A program made the translations under genes and the position numbers. DNA of 64,000 nucleotides from the NCBI GenBank assembly GCA_039105265.1, contig JAPFFF010000003.1:8184001-8248000 (forward strand), read 5' to 3'. This document shows, in pieces, positions 30,911 through 40,634 of this stretch. The stretch comes from Tritrichomonas musculus. Its lineage: Eukaryota; Parabasalia; Tritrichomonadida; Tritrichomonadidae. How positions within the stretch are numbered: position 1 is the first letter of the stretch; every line of letters starts with the position of its first letter. The notes below the pieces were generated by a model, which was not told where the DNA came from, did not search any database, and saw only the letters and a list, made by a program, of their open reading frames with translations.

Positions 30911-31042
30911 GAAATAATAATAATTTATAAAACAGCATTATATTTGGCTGTTGAAAAAGAAAACATTGAAATTGTGAAACTTTTATTAACTAATGACAAA
31001 CTTGATATAAATCTTGGATATATTTTTCTTGATATTTTATAA
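30911..31042 (+). other. Ankyrin island 1 in the minisatellite array
   Basis: Open for 43 codons to TAA at 31,040. Encodes KTALYLAVEKENIEIVKLLL then TNDKLDIN, one full ankyrin helix-turn-helix, followed by LGYIFLDIL. A TGA lies in frame a few codons upstream. Confidence 0.85.
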
Positions 31043-31440
31043 AATTGAAAATCATATCTTTAAATGAAATTCAAAATCATATTTTTCAATTGGATTCAAA
31101 ATCATATCTTTTAATACAATTCAAAATCATATTATTCAATACAATTCAAAATCACATATTTCGATAAAATTCAAAATCACATATTTCGATAAAATTCAGA
31201 AACATATCTTTCAATTCAATTCAAAATCATTTCTTTCAATACTATTCAAAATCGTATCATTCAATTGGATTCAAAATCATATCATTCAATACTATTCAAA
31301 ATTATATCTTTCAATATAATTCAGAAATATATCATTTAATGAAATTAAAAATCATATATTTCAATACCATTCAGAATCATATCATTCATGAAATTAAAAA
31401 TCATATATTTCAAAATAATTTAAAATCATATCTTTCAATA

Positions 31441-31800
31441 TAATTTAAAAACATATTATTTAATTCCATTCAAAATCATATCTTTGAATGAAATTTTAAT
31501 ATAATAATAATTTATAAAACAGCATTATATCTCGCAATAGAAAAAGAAAACATTGAAATTGTTAAACTTTTATTAAGGAATGACAAACTTGATATCAATA
31601 TTCATAATATTTTTCATAATTTCTTATAAAATTGAAAATCATATCTTTCAATGAAATTCAAAATCAAATTATTCCATACCATTCAAATCATAATATTCAA
31701 TAGCATTCAAAATCATATCTTCCAATAGAATTCATAATCATACCTTTCAATTGGATTCAAAATCATATCTTCTAATGGAATTCAAAATCATATCTTTCAA
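31441..31800 (+). repeat. 360-bp segment duplicated at 32,781-33,140
   Basis: The two segments are identical apart from a few bases near their left ends (31,451-31,460 against 32,791-32,800). They cover an ankyrin island plus its flanking minisatellite. The offset is 1,340 bp. This shows recent unequal exchange or gene conversion inside the array. Confidence 0.9.
31499..31629 (+). other. Ankyrin island 2
   Basis: KTALYLAIEKENIEIVKLLL then RNDKLDIN and IHNIFHNFL, stop TAA at 31,627. Near-identical to island 5, including about 170 bp of minisatellite after it. Confidence 0.85.
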
Positions 31801-31989
31801 TGGAATTCATAATCATATCTTTCAATTGGATTCAAAATCATATCTTTAAATGGAATTCAAAATTATATTTTTCAATGGAATTCAAAATTATATCTTTCAA
31901 TAGCATTCAAAATCATACTATTTAACAGAATTCAAAGTCATACACTTCAATTACATTCAAAATCATATCGTTAAATGAAATTTTAATGT

Positions 31990-32116
31990 AATATATATTT
32001 ATAAGACAGCATTATATTTGGCGGTTGAAAAGGAAAACATTGAAATTGTGAAACTTTTATTAACGAATGACAAACTTGACATAAATCTTGGATATATTTT
32101 TTTTAATATTTTATAA
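31990..32116 (+). other. Ankyrin island 3
   Basis: KTALYLAVEKENIEIVKLLL then TNDKLDIN and LGYIFFNIL, stop TAA at 32,114. Differs from island 1 within the ankyrin unit only at synonymous positions (AAA/AAG, GCT/GCG, AAA/AAG, ACT/ACG, GAT/GAC). Confidence 0.85.
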
Positions 32117-32403
32117 AATTGAAAATCATATTTTTTAATGAAATTCAGAATCATAATATTCAATTCCATTCAAAATCATATTATTCAATTCCATTCAAAA
32201 TCATATTATTCAATCACATTCAAAATCATATTATTCAATCACATTCGAAATCATATTTTTCAATTTGATTCAAAATCTTATTATCCAATAGCATTCAAAA
32301 TCATATTATTCAATGAAATTCAAAATCATATCTTTCAATAGAATTTAAAATCATATCTTTCAATAGTATTCAAAATCATATCGTTCAATGAAATTTTACT
32401 ATA

Positions 32404-32613
32404 ATGCGTATTTATAAGACGGTATTATATTCGGCAATTGAAAAAGAAAACATTGAAATTGTGAAACTGTTATTAACGAATGAGAAACTTGACATAAATA
32501 TTCTTAATATTTTTCATATTTTTTTTTATAAAATTGAAAACCATTTCTTTCAATACCATTCAAAATCATATCATTCAATAAAATTTAAAATCATATCATT
32601 CAATAAAATTTAA
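32404..32613 (+). other. Ankyrin island 4 with read-through into minisatellite
   Basis: Starts with an ATG (MRIYKTVLYSAIEKENIEIV) and runs past the ankyrin unit into the repeats for about 25 further codons (FQYHSKSYHSIKFKIISF), showing that parts of the array are open in this frame. Slightly more diverged than the others (V for A, S for L). Confidence 0.8.
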
Positions 32614-32838
32614 AATCATATCTTTAAATGAAATCCAAAATCATAATATTCAATATCATTCAAAATCTTATTTTTCAATACAATTCAAAATCATATATAT
32701 CAATTCAATTCAAAATCATATCTTTCAATATAATTTAAGATCATATTATTTAATACCATTCAAAATCATATCTTTCAATATAATTTAAAAAATTTTTATT
32801 TAATTCCATTCAAAATCATATCTTTGAATGAAATTTTA

Positions 32839-32969
32839 ATATAATAATAATTTATAAAACAGCATTATATCTCGCAATAGAAAAAGAAAACATTGAAATT
32901 GTTAAACTTTTATTAAGGAATGACAAACTTGATATCAATATTCATAATATTTTTCATAATTTCTTATAA
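32839..32969 (+). other. Ankyrin island 5
   Basis: Same sequence as island 2, shifted by exactly 1,340 bp, as part of a 360-bp duplication. Confidence 0.85.
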
Positions 32970-33646
32970 AATTGAAAATCATATCTTTCAATGAAATTCA
33001 AAATCAAATTATTCCATACCATTCAAATCATAATATTCAATAGCATTCAAAATCATATCTTCCAATAGAATTCATAATCATACCTTTCAATTGGATTCAA
33101 AATCATATCTTCTAATGGAATTCAAAATCATATCTTTCAACAGCATTCAAGATCATATCTTCCAATAGAATTCATAATCATATCTTTCAACAGCATTCAA
33201 AATCATATCTTCCAATAGAATTCATAATCATATCTTTCAACAGCATTCAAGATCATACCTTTCAATGAAATTCATAATCATATCTTTCAATACCATTCAA
33301 AATCATATCTTTCAATACCATTCGAAATCATATATTTCAATGGAATTCAAAATCATGTTTTTCAATGACATTTAAAATCATATCTTTCAATTCAATTCAG
33401 AATCATATCTTTCAATAAAATTCAAAATCTTTTTTGTAATACTATTCGAATTTATATTTTTCAATATAATTCAAAATCATTCTTTCAATACTATTCGAAT
33501 TTATATTTTTCAATATAATTCAAAATCACTCTTTCAATACTATTCGAATTCATATTTTTCAATTTAATTCAAAAATCATTCTTTCAATACTGTTCGAATT
33601 CATATTTTTCAATGTAATTCAAAATCATATCTTTGAATGAAATTTT

Positions 33647-33901
33647 ATGATAAAAATAATTTATAAAACAGCATTATATTTGGCAGTTGAAAAAGAAAAT
33701 AATGAAATTGTGAAACTTTTATTAACGAATGATAAACTTGATATCAATATTCTTAACATTTTCATAATTTTTTATAAAATTGAAAATCATATCTTTCAAT
33801 ACCATTCATACTCATGTCTTTTAATAACATTCATAATCATATCTTTCAATAGAATTCAAATCCTTTCTTTCAATGAAATTCAAAATCCTATCTTTCAATG
33901 A
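33647..33901 (+). other. Ankyrin island 6 with read-through into minisatellite
   Basis: ATG start (MIKIIYKTALYLAVEKENNE), then IVKLLLTNDKLDIN and about 45 codons of open minisatellite before TGA. The I-to-N change in KENNE is unusual for the family. Confidence 0.8.
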
Positions 33902-34230
33902 AATTCAAAATCATATCCATCCATAAAATTAAATATCATATATTACAATGAAATTCAAAATCATATATTTCAAAAGAATTCAAAATCTTATCATTTAATT
34001 GGATTCGCAATTATATCTTTCAATTCAATTTAAAATCATATCTTTCAATACAATTCATAATCATATCTTTCAATAAAATTCAAAATCATATCTTTCTATA
34101 GAATTTAGAATCATATTTTCAATGGAATTCAAAATCATATTTTCAATGAAATTCAAAATCATATTTTCAATAGAATTCAAAATCATATCTTTCAATGATA
34201 TTCGAAATCATATCTTTCAATGAAATTTTA

Positions 34231-34361
34231 TTATTATATGCATTTATAAGACAGCATTATATTTGGCAATTGAAAAAGAAAACATTGAAATTGTTAAACT
34301 TTTATTAACGAATGACAAACTTGACATCAATGCTCTTAATATTTTTCATAATTTTTTATAA
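34231..34361 (+). other. Ankyrin island 7
   Basis: KTALYLAIEKENIEIVKLLL then TNDKLDIN and ALNIFHNFL, stop TAA at 34,359. Confidence 0.85.
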
Positions 34362-34526
34362 AATTGAAAAACATATCTTTCAATAACATTCAAAATCACA
34401 TCTTTCAATAACATTTACAATTGCATCTTTCAATAACATTCACAATTACATCTTTCAATAATATTCAAAATCATATTTTTCAAATAATATTCAAAATCCT
34501 ATTTTTCAATGAAGTTATAATTATAA

Positions 34527-34694
34527 TATAATTATCTAACAGCATTGCATTTGGCAACAGAAAGAGAAAATCATGAAATAATAAAACTTTTGCTCGAAAA
34601 GAAAGAGATTGACATTAATATTGCAGATAGTTATGGGATAAAACCAATCGACTATTCTGAAAACAATGAAATTAAACAATTATTTTCAAAATGA
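34527..34694 (+). other. Terminal ankyrin island 8 with C-terminal cap
   Basis: LTALHLATERENHEIIKLLL then EKKEIDINIADSYGIKPIDY and SENNEIKQLFSK, stop TGA at 34,692. The extra segment after the ankyrin unit is the usual last half-repeat and tail of this protein family. This island is more diverged from the others, as expected of the true 3' end of the gene rather than a recent copy. Confidence 0.85.
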
Positions 34695-34826
34695 TTTTCC
34701 ATTCATTTTAAAATAGCGATTAATAAAAATTAATTAATTAATTAATTTTTTCTTCATATTACAATTATAATATAAATATTAGTAATAGAATATAAAAAAA
34801 CATGTGAAAAAGTTAATGATTTTATT

Positions 34827-35046
34827 TCATTGAAGTTGTTTTGCCATCTCACAAACAGTTTCAATGATTTGAAGTTGGTTTTTCAAAGTTTATCACGCAA
34901 GAAACAATTGGTCCTCCAGTATGAACTGGAATGTCCAATTGTATTTCAACTCCGTATTTTTCTAATATTTTGGGAGTAATTCTGAGAAGATTTAAAGCAA
35001 ATTTTATTGATTTTTCAGCATTGTTTTTCCAGCTTGTTAATTTCAT
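34827..35046 (-). pseudogene. Fragment of a class III adenylate/guanylate cyclase domain
   Basis: On the minus strand, NAEKSIKFALNLL, GVEIQLDIPVHTGGPIVSCV and NFEKPTS match the part of trichomonad cyclase domains that reads IQL(R)IGVNTGGPI.AGV.G.EKPTF. After NFEKPTS the frame shifts by one base and the homology goes on QIIETVCEMAKQLQ to a stop. The metal-binding and base-selecting parts and the whole membrane portion of a normal cyclase are missing. A dead, short copy. Confidence 0.7.
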
Positions 35047-35062
35047 TGCATCCTTATTTTGA

Positions 35063-35488
35063 ATATGTCTTTTTCACAGTATCTATATATTGTTCACCCC
35101 AGAATTCATCGAAGAACCATCATGTATCATTACTGCAAACGACATCAACATCACTTTATATCGTTGCAATTACAATGGAAACCAAGAATACATTGAAGGA
35201 AGGTTGCTTGAGAACAATAAGAAAAAGCCTTAAGTGAAATCTTGCCAATTTAATAGTAAAAGTATTATTCCTGTAAATATTGAGTTGATAAATGATTTCA
35301 TTGAAAAAGATGTGAATGCTGATCTTTCTTCAAATTTAATCGATTTTAAAGAAAAGAAGATTATGAAAAGTAAGCTTTATTTCCATGTTTTCTCGGTTTA
35401 TCTGTTTTTAGCTATTCTTTATTTAAAGAAAAAGAGATTAAATAATGATATTGATGAAAGAGAAATTTATAACAAAGAAGAATTGTAA
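35063..35488 (+). pseudogene. C-terminal remnant of a type I membrane protein
   Basis: One frame reads PEFIEEPSCIITANDINITL and CNYNGNQEYIEGRLLENN, then stops near 35,233. The next frame continues KSCQFNSKSIIPVNIELI and ends with a single membrane segment, LYFHVFSVYLFLAILYL, followed by the basic anchor KKKRLNN. Extracellular part, one helix and a short cytoplasmic tail suggest a surface protein. The shift between frames and the lack of an N-terminal part indicate decay. Family not recognised. Confidence 0.5.
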
Positions 35489-35608
35489 AATTGCACGTAT
35501 TTAGCCATTCCTTTTTTCATTAATTGAATCAGTAACATTCTTTATTTTTGTTATTTGTGTTTTTAAAAATGATTATATTGATTTAAAAGATATGAAAGAC
35601 AGTTAATC

Positions 35609-35683
35609 TAGAAGTAGTAAATACTAAAAAAAACAAATTATTGACCTTGCCATTCAAAAAATCATAAAATTTGGTAATTTTGG

Positions 35684-35715
<32 letters not shown>

Positions 35716-35944
35716 GTTATTTTCATTATGGCCATGATCATTGTACATTTTAGCTATTTTGTTCAAACAAGCCTATTCGATATTTAATTCTATTTCCATG
35801 CTTTAGTGTTGCTTATGACAAAACTGATATTTTTGAAAACTTTATAATATTCTGAATTTATTTGGACATATACTAATGAACACTTTTTGAGTTATCCTCT
35901 CTTTATAACCTTTCAGTAATTCATTTTTGTATTTACTACTTCTA
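35609..35944. mobile_element. Small MITE (336 bp)
   Basis: Perfect 16-bp inverted ends TAGAAGTAGTAAATAC (35,609-35,624; mirrored at 35,929-35,944). Possible target duplication ACAGTTAA / ACAGTTTA lies just outside, one or two bases from the ends. A 30-nt T tract (35,685-35,714) and an AAACAAGCCTA motif (35,765-35,775) are inside. No coding capacity. Confidence 0.65.
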
Positions 35945-36293
35945 AACAGTTTATTGATTTTAATTATTTTGTAATCTTTAATATCTTGTAGTATTCCACA
36001 TTTTGTAATACTATGCATCTTGCAATTTTGTGTATTTTGAAATATTACATATCATATTATTATCCGTTTTATATTACACGTTTTTTATTTTTTAGACATT
36101 TGAATCAATATTAACAGAATACATAAATGTTTAATAAAAAAAGGATAAAATGAAATCTTTAAGCATTTTCATGAATAATACTTTTATTTAACCTTTCGCA
36201 ATCAAACTGTTTTAAACTTTTTCTGTTGGTTGCTAAATTAAATGGTGCGACGGTTGCTCTGAAATTATGCCCAATACAAAAAGACCCAAATTT
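35945..36293. other. Intergenic, AT-rich
   Basis: 3' flank of the ankyrin gene. Nothing recognisable. Confidence 0.5.
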
Positions 36294-38438
36294 TTAAGTT
36301 TTTTTAAATGATGATAGTAATTGATGTATTTGATTGTTTTCTATTTGAGACGCTAATTGTAAAGCTGTCATTTTATTAATGTTTTCTCCACCACGGTTAT
36401 TTACATAGGATTCTGATTCAATATTGATTTCTGGATGTTTTAATAAGAGTTTCACTATTTCAATATTTTGTTTTTCAACAGCCAAGTACAGAGGTGTTTT
36501 TTCTTGTAATATTTTTTTATTACTCCAGCCATAATTAAACTTACTTATTCCTGAATTGATTTTAATTTGTGGGTTTTCTAATAAGAGCTGAATTAATTTT
36601 GTATTTTCAGTATGAATAGCGAAATATAATGAAGATTTTGTAATCTCTTTTGATGATGAAGTATAGCAAACACATCCGCCTGATTCATTTATTGTATATA
36701 TTGATTTCGAATTGATTTTAAGATTTGGGTTTGATAAAAGCAATTTTGTGATTTCAAAACATCCTCTTTTTATAGCATAATGCAATAATGTTATTTGAGT
36801 TTTTTTACCATAATGCAAATTTGCTGTTGAGTGATAGTCATGATAAACTTTGCTTTTATGAAATTTGCCATTAACATCATTTTTATTCTCCTGAAGTAAA
36901 ATTTGAAACACTTGTTCATATCCACTTTCAATTGCTTCATATAATATTGTTTTATTTTCAGTAATTACATAGTAATCAATTATAAAAGGTAATGTTTTTT
37001 TAGATTCTTTGTATCTTTTTTTGGTGATGATATTTTTATCAATTTTTGGGCATTTTAACAAAAGTTGAATTATGTCAATATTCCCTTTTCGAGCTGCAAT
37101 ATTTAAAATATTTGAAATTTCAACTTTATATTTGTATTTAGAGAATTCATTTATCCTATCATATCTATCAATAAATCTCTCCAAATTGCATAAATCTGGT
37201 ATATCTGCTTCTCTACTTACATCACCATTTTTAATAGCAAAGCATTTCATAATATCGGTGCAATGATCAGGTTGCTTATAAATTTTGTATTGATAATTAA
37301 TATCTATGATTTCTTCAGATTTGGAATTAACAAGATATTCAACAAATAAATAATAATCATATTTACACAAATAATAAGGAACATTTAATTTCTGATCGTT
37401 TTTACAGGAGCTGATTAAATTATTGACATCATCATTAGTCAAATAAGCAAAGTTGTAGTACTTGAGAGCTTTTCTAATTAGATAATTAATGTAGATTTTC
37501 TCTTTTGGATTGAAATTGCTCTTGAAATAATCAGCTATTTCATTATGATGGCATTTGATTGATTCAACAATAAGATATTGAAAAGAATCCTGAATTGTTT
37601 TAATCTTATTCTCTTCAAGAAATTGGATTATTTCTGCATTTTTTCCATGAATTGCATAGGGCCAAATTGATTCTTTTAATTTAGCATTCCTATGATGCAA
37701 ATATTTAAAAATTTGAATTGAGCCATAAAAGGCTGAATATTCAATTAGAGTTGGATGCTTGTTGTATAAAAATGAATTGGTTTCATATATGGATGGCTTA
37801 ATGGTCAATTGTGGTGAAATATTTGTTTTTTCCATATATGTTATAAAATCAACAACTGAATCATTTTGAATAAGTTGGCAAAGGTAGTCATCGTTTTCTC
37901 CATTTCCTCTCTTTCTAGAAAAATCATCATTTGAGGTCTTGTTTTGTAATTCTGGAATTTGATCATGAATTAATTTTTTCGTCTTTTCATCCATGTATGG
38001 TTCAAATTCTAGGAATAAGTATTCAATATATTTTCTATCTGTGTATTTTTTATTGTTATGAATTATGGAATAAATATTATATGTTGGAGTTAATATTCCT
38101 AATTTAAAAAGAAGTAGAAGAAGTCGTTTGTTTCCTTGGAAAATGAGGAAAATTTCAAAATTTGTGAAATAATTTTGAATTTTTTCTTGTAAATTTTTAA
38201 TTATTAATTCTATTTTGGTGAAAAAAGACTTAGAACGATAAGAATTGTTGCATATAGCAACAATAAGATATAAAAATAATTTTAATTCATATTTATTTTC
38301 TGAAATACCTTGAGTTTGTAAAAATTCGATAAATATATGAAGATGTTCATCAAACTCATCTTGTTCATTTAGAAATGTGACAAATTTTTCTTCAATGTCT
38401 TTCATGTTCATGAAATAATATTGAGGTAACTTTTCCAT
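36294..38438 (-). CDS. Ankyrin-repeat protein with DUF3447-type head (714 aa)
   Basis: An intact member of the large trichomonad ankyrin family. The head includes YYFMNMKDIEEKFVTFLNEQ, KRGNGENDDYLCQLIQND, IKPSIYETNSFLY and the DUF3447-like AIHGKNAEIIQFLEEN / ESIKCHHNEIADYF. From about residue 450 come ankyrin repeats with long variable loops (NIAARKGNIDIIQLLLKCP, TLLHYAIKRGCFEITKLLLS, KTPLYLAVEKQNIEIVKLLL, MTALQLASQIENNQIHQLLS). The ATG at 38,438 is the first in frame. It is the best local reference for the broken or expanded paralogues at 10,703, 25,858 and 29,331. Likely a cytoplasmic protein-binding scaffold. Confidence 0.9.
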   Translation of the reverse strand: MEKLPQYYFMNMKDIEEKFVTFLNEQDEFDEHLHIFIEFLQTQGISENKYELKLFLYLIVAICNNSYRSKSFFTKIELIIKNLQEKIQNYFTNFEIFLIFQGNKRLLLLLFKLGILTPTYNIYSIIHNNKKYTDRKYIEYLFLEFEPYMDEKTKKLIHDQIPELQNKTSNDDFSRKRGNGENDDYLCQLIQNDSVVDFITYMEKTNISPQLTIKPSIYETNSFLYNKHPTLIEYSAFYGSIQIFKYLHHRNAKLKESIWPYAIHGKNAEIIQFLEENKIKTIQDSFQYLIVESIKCHHNEIADYFKSNFNPKEKIYINYLIRKALKYYNFAYLTNDDVNNLISSCKNDQKLNVPYYLCKYDYYLFVEYLVNSKSEEIIDINYQYKIYKQPDHCTDIMKCFAIKNGDVSREADIPDLCNLERFIDRYDRINEFSKYKYKVEISNILNIAARKGNIDIIQLLLKCPKIDKNIITKKRYKESKKTLPFIIDYYVITENKTILYEAIESGYEQVFQILLQENKNDVNGKFHKSKVYHDYHSTANLHYGKKTQITLLHYAIKRGCFEITKLLLSNPNLKINSKSIYTINESGGCVCYTSSSKEITKSSLYFAIHTENTKLIQLLLENPQIKINSGISKFNYGWSNKKILQEKTPLYLAVEKQNIEIVKLLLKHPEINIESESYVNNRGGENINKMTALQLASQIENNQIHQLLSSFKKT

Positions 38439-38736
38439 ATCACGAGGTTTCTATTTAAAAATCAAGTCAAAAAAAAAACTTGGAAAAAAAGTGGAAAAAT
38501 TTTGGAAAATTCATAAAAATAAAAAATATTTAAAATCAGTATTAAAGTTTTATGAAATAATACTTAAAAAAATTTTGATTTCCTCAATAAAATCATTGTT
38601 CTTCATTAAATATATATTTGATCATCCTTAGTATCAATTCCTATAATTTATAATTTTTATTTAATTTTAGCTTTATAATATATATAACGGACCGAATAGC
38701 CAAAATAGTTTTTTGATAAATATTTAATAAAAAAGA

Positions 38737-40569
38737 TTAGTCTTTTTTTACCAGAACATTCCCAAAGAATTCCATCATTGATATACCAAACATTTGTTTG
38801 TTACCTCTATTATACCAACTTTCTCCGGTACTACGAATTCTGATAACACTATAATAAAATTTGCATTCCACCTTAAAATTGGCCATTTTTGATCGTCCAT
38901 ACAATAATTCAGAATCTTTAACAGCATGAATTACAAACCAATTAGTTTTATCATTTGTGCCTTCAATTATCCAGCTTTTCAGGTAAGGATAAATCATCAT
39001 GTCTCGTGTAGCGCATGATCTAATTGAGTACGATGTCAATTGAATTTTTTTCTCCTTGAAATCGAAATTGACGCGGCAGCCAGGCTTGTCTTTTGAGCAG
39101 AAGTAGTAAGAATTATCGAAGTCGAGGAGGTACTTAGGTTTATAGTCCTCGTTATACATTAAGTTAGAAGTAATATGAATGACACCTTCATCATAAATGT
39201 TACCGCTCACTTTTTGAGTTAAGTATTGAATTATTCCATTGAAAATTTCACCATCATTTTTTGGGTCTTCAAATGTCAAATTTGTAAATTTGTCACTTTG
39301 TAAGACTTCGTCTTCTATTATTTTAATTTGTCCTTCATTTTCTATAAATGACGAATATCCAGTTGATTCGATAAATTCAGTTTTTTGTTCTAAAAGTGCC
39401 ACTTTTTCTTTTAGTTCTGAATTTTCTTGAATTAAAATTTTTACGTTTTGATCTAATTTTAATAATTTATCTAAAAATAATTTATTATTTTCATTGATTG
39501 TTTTTTCTAATTGTGAAACTTTTTCTTTCAAATCTTCATTTTCAATTGACAACTTTTTGATAACTTCTTCTTGTTGTTCTGAAAATGAGGGATTGTCGGA
39601 ACTATCAATGCTATAGATCTTATCAACATATAATAGAAGATCATCAACATCAACACCATCTAGATAATACTTGTTTTCTTCTTTTGGTTCAAGTAAGAAA
39701 TAGATATCTTCATCAAAAGCAAGTTTGTTGAATATTTCTTCAAACGATGGACGTAATTCTGGATCTTTTGACCAACAGGATTCAATTAATTTGCGAATCG
39801 ACTCCTTAATCGGATGTTTAAATTCAGGTCGTAAATTATTTTCGAGAACTTGCCTTTTGAAGCGAAATTCGTTCGTCCCATTTTTTAGACATGGATAGGG
39901 GGTTAGGCCAGTAACAATTTGGTACATTAAAATGCCAAATGAAAATACATCTGTTTTTTTGTTATACGTGCTGTTTTCAATGGATTCTGGTGCCATATAA
40001 GCTGTTGTCCCAAATTGCATATTTAATGTTTGAGAGAAGCTACTCGATTCAAATTTCGAAAAACCAAAATCAGCAATTTGTGGTTCTAAATCATCGTTAA
40101 TTAAAACATTTTCTGGTTTAAGGTCTCGATGAATAATATTGTGATCGTGGAGATACATCATCCCTCTGGCAATTCCAACAAGGATTTTTTGACGATTAGT
40201 ATTATCAAAAGGAAAAGCTAATAGGCCTTTTTCATCGTTTAAAAGAAGTTGTGCGAGAGATCCTTTCTTCATATATTCTAAAAATAGGATAACATTGCTT
40301 TTTCCTTCGAAATCTGTTAAAGAATATCCATAAAATTTAACAATTGTTTCGTGTTTATGGCGCATCATTATCAATATTTCGCGATTAATTAATTTTTTAA
40401 TTAGTTCTTCGTTTTGATTCAGCTTGATATGACAAATTTTAGCTGCAAATTCTTCTTGTGTAGCTTTATTTTGAACCAAAAAAACTGTACCGAATCCTCC
40501 TTCTCCAATTTCATTTTTTACCAAATAATTGTTTGCATCAATTAAGAAACTTTGAGGAGAGTTTCTCAT
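38737..40569 (-). CDS. TKL-like protein kinase with coiled coil and C-terminal discoidin-like domain
   Basis: A 610-aa kinase. The catalytic domain covers about residues 17-290: glycine loop GEGGFG (22-27), AAK with Lys44, HRDLKPEN (147-154), DFG (167-169), and AYMAPES for the activation segment end. All key residues are present, so it should be active. Sequence style (IADFGFSKF, GTTAYMAPE, CWSKDPELRPSFEEI) is that of the TKL-like kinases expanded in trichomonads. A coiled coil follows (about 335-405, IENEDLKEKVSQLEKTI). Residues about 450-605 form the same discoidin-like domain as the gene at 26,165 (FNGIIQYL, VNFDFKEKKIQLTSYSI, SWIIEGTNDKTNWFVI, MMEFFGN). The tail may recognise a ligand or partner inside the cell; no membrane segment is present. 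Confidence 0.93.
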   Translation of the reverse strand: MRNSPQSFLIDANNYLVKNEIGEGGFGTVFLVQNKATQEEFAAKICHIKLNQNEELIKKLINREILIMMRHKHETIVKFYGYSLTDFEGKSNVILFLEYMKKGSLAQLLLNDEKGLLAFPFDNTNRQKILVGIARGMMYLHDHNIIHRDLKPENVLINDDLEPQIADFGFSKFESSSFSQTLNMQFGTTAYMAPESIENSTYNKKTDVFSFGILMYQIVTGLTPYPCLKNGTNEFRFKRQVLENNLRPEFKHPIKESIRKLIESCWSKDPELRPSFEEIFNKLAFDEDIYFLLEPKEENKYYLDGVDVDDLLLYVDKIYSIDSSDNPSFSEQQEEVIKKLSIENEDLKEKVSQLEKTINENNKLFLDKLLKLDQNVKILIQENSELKEKVALLEQKTEFIESTGYSSFIENEGQIKIIEDEVLQSDKFTNLTFEDPKNDGEIFNGIIQYLTQKVSGNIYDEGVIHITSNLMYNEDYKPKYLLDFDNSYYFCSKDKPGCRVNFDFKEKKIQLTSYSIRSCATRDMMIYPYLKSWIIEGTNDKTNWFVIHAVKDSELLYGRSKMANFKVECKFYYSVIRIRSTGESWYNRGNKQMFGISMMEFFGNVLVKKD

Positions 40570-40634
40570 TATTTAGTTTTGAAATAAATTGAAAAGATAT
40601 TTTGAATTATCATGTGTGTAGAAACTCAAAAATA

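Larger units (their letters stand above)
30534..34526 (+). repeat. 25-bp minisatellite array with embedded ankyrin-repeat islands
   Basis: Degenerate tandem copies of ATTCAAAATCATATCTTTCA plus five variable bases (often ATGAA, ATACC or ATAGA) fill about 4 kb. The period is 25 bp, so a reading frame passes through all three phases in three copies. Seven single-ankyrin islands interrupt the array and an eighth closes it. Every island is entered through a conserved junction (most read GAAATTTTA or similar, then TTTATAARACAGCA) and, except the last, is left through a conserved junction (most ending TTATAAAATTGAAAATCAT). The array starts right after the stop of the 400-codon frame and ends at the terminal ankyrin island. 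Confidence 0.9.

Noticed and set aside
32138-32341. 67-codon ORF made of minisatellite only
   Set aside because: Translation of the 25-bp repeat in rotating frames (FKIILFNEIQNHIFQ style); no ankyrin unit and no evidence of a separate protein.
30534-34526. CRISPR-like array
   Set aside because: The 25-bp units are head to tail without spacers, are degenerate, and lie in a eukaryotic ankyrin gene.
30534-34526. Ordinary spliceosomal introns between ankyrin islands
   Set aside because: The conserved exits (GATATCAATATTC and similar) have no GT donor, no GTATGT is at the junctions, and the ACTAACACACAG acceptor known from Trichomonas is absent. The ACAG before GCATTATAT encodes part of the ankyrin TAL motif.
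35685-35714. Poly(T) as the tail of a retrotransposed gene or LINE
   Set aside because: No reverse transcriptase, gene copy or target duplication around it; it lies inside a small MITE.
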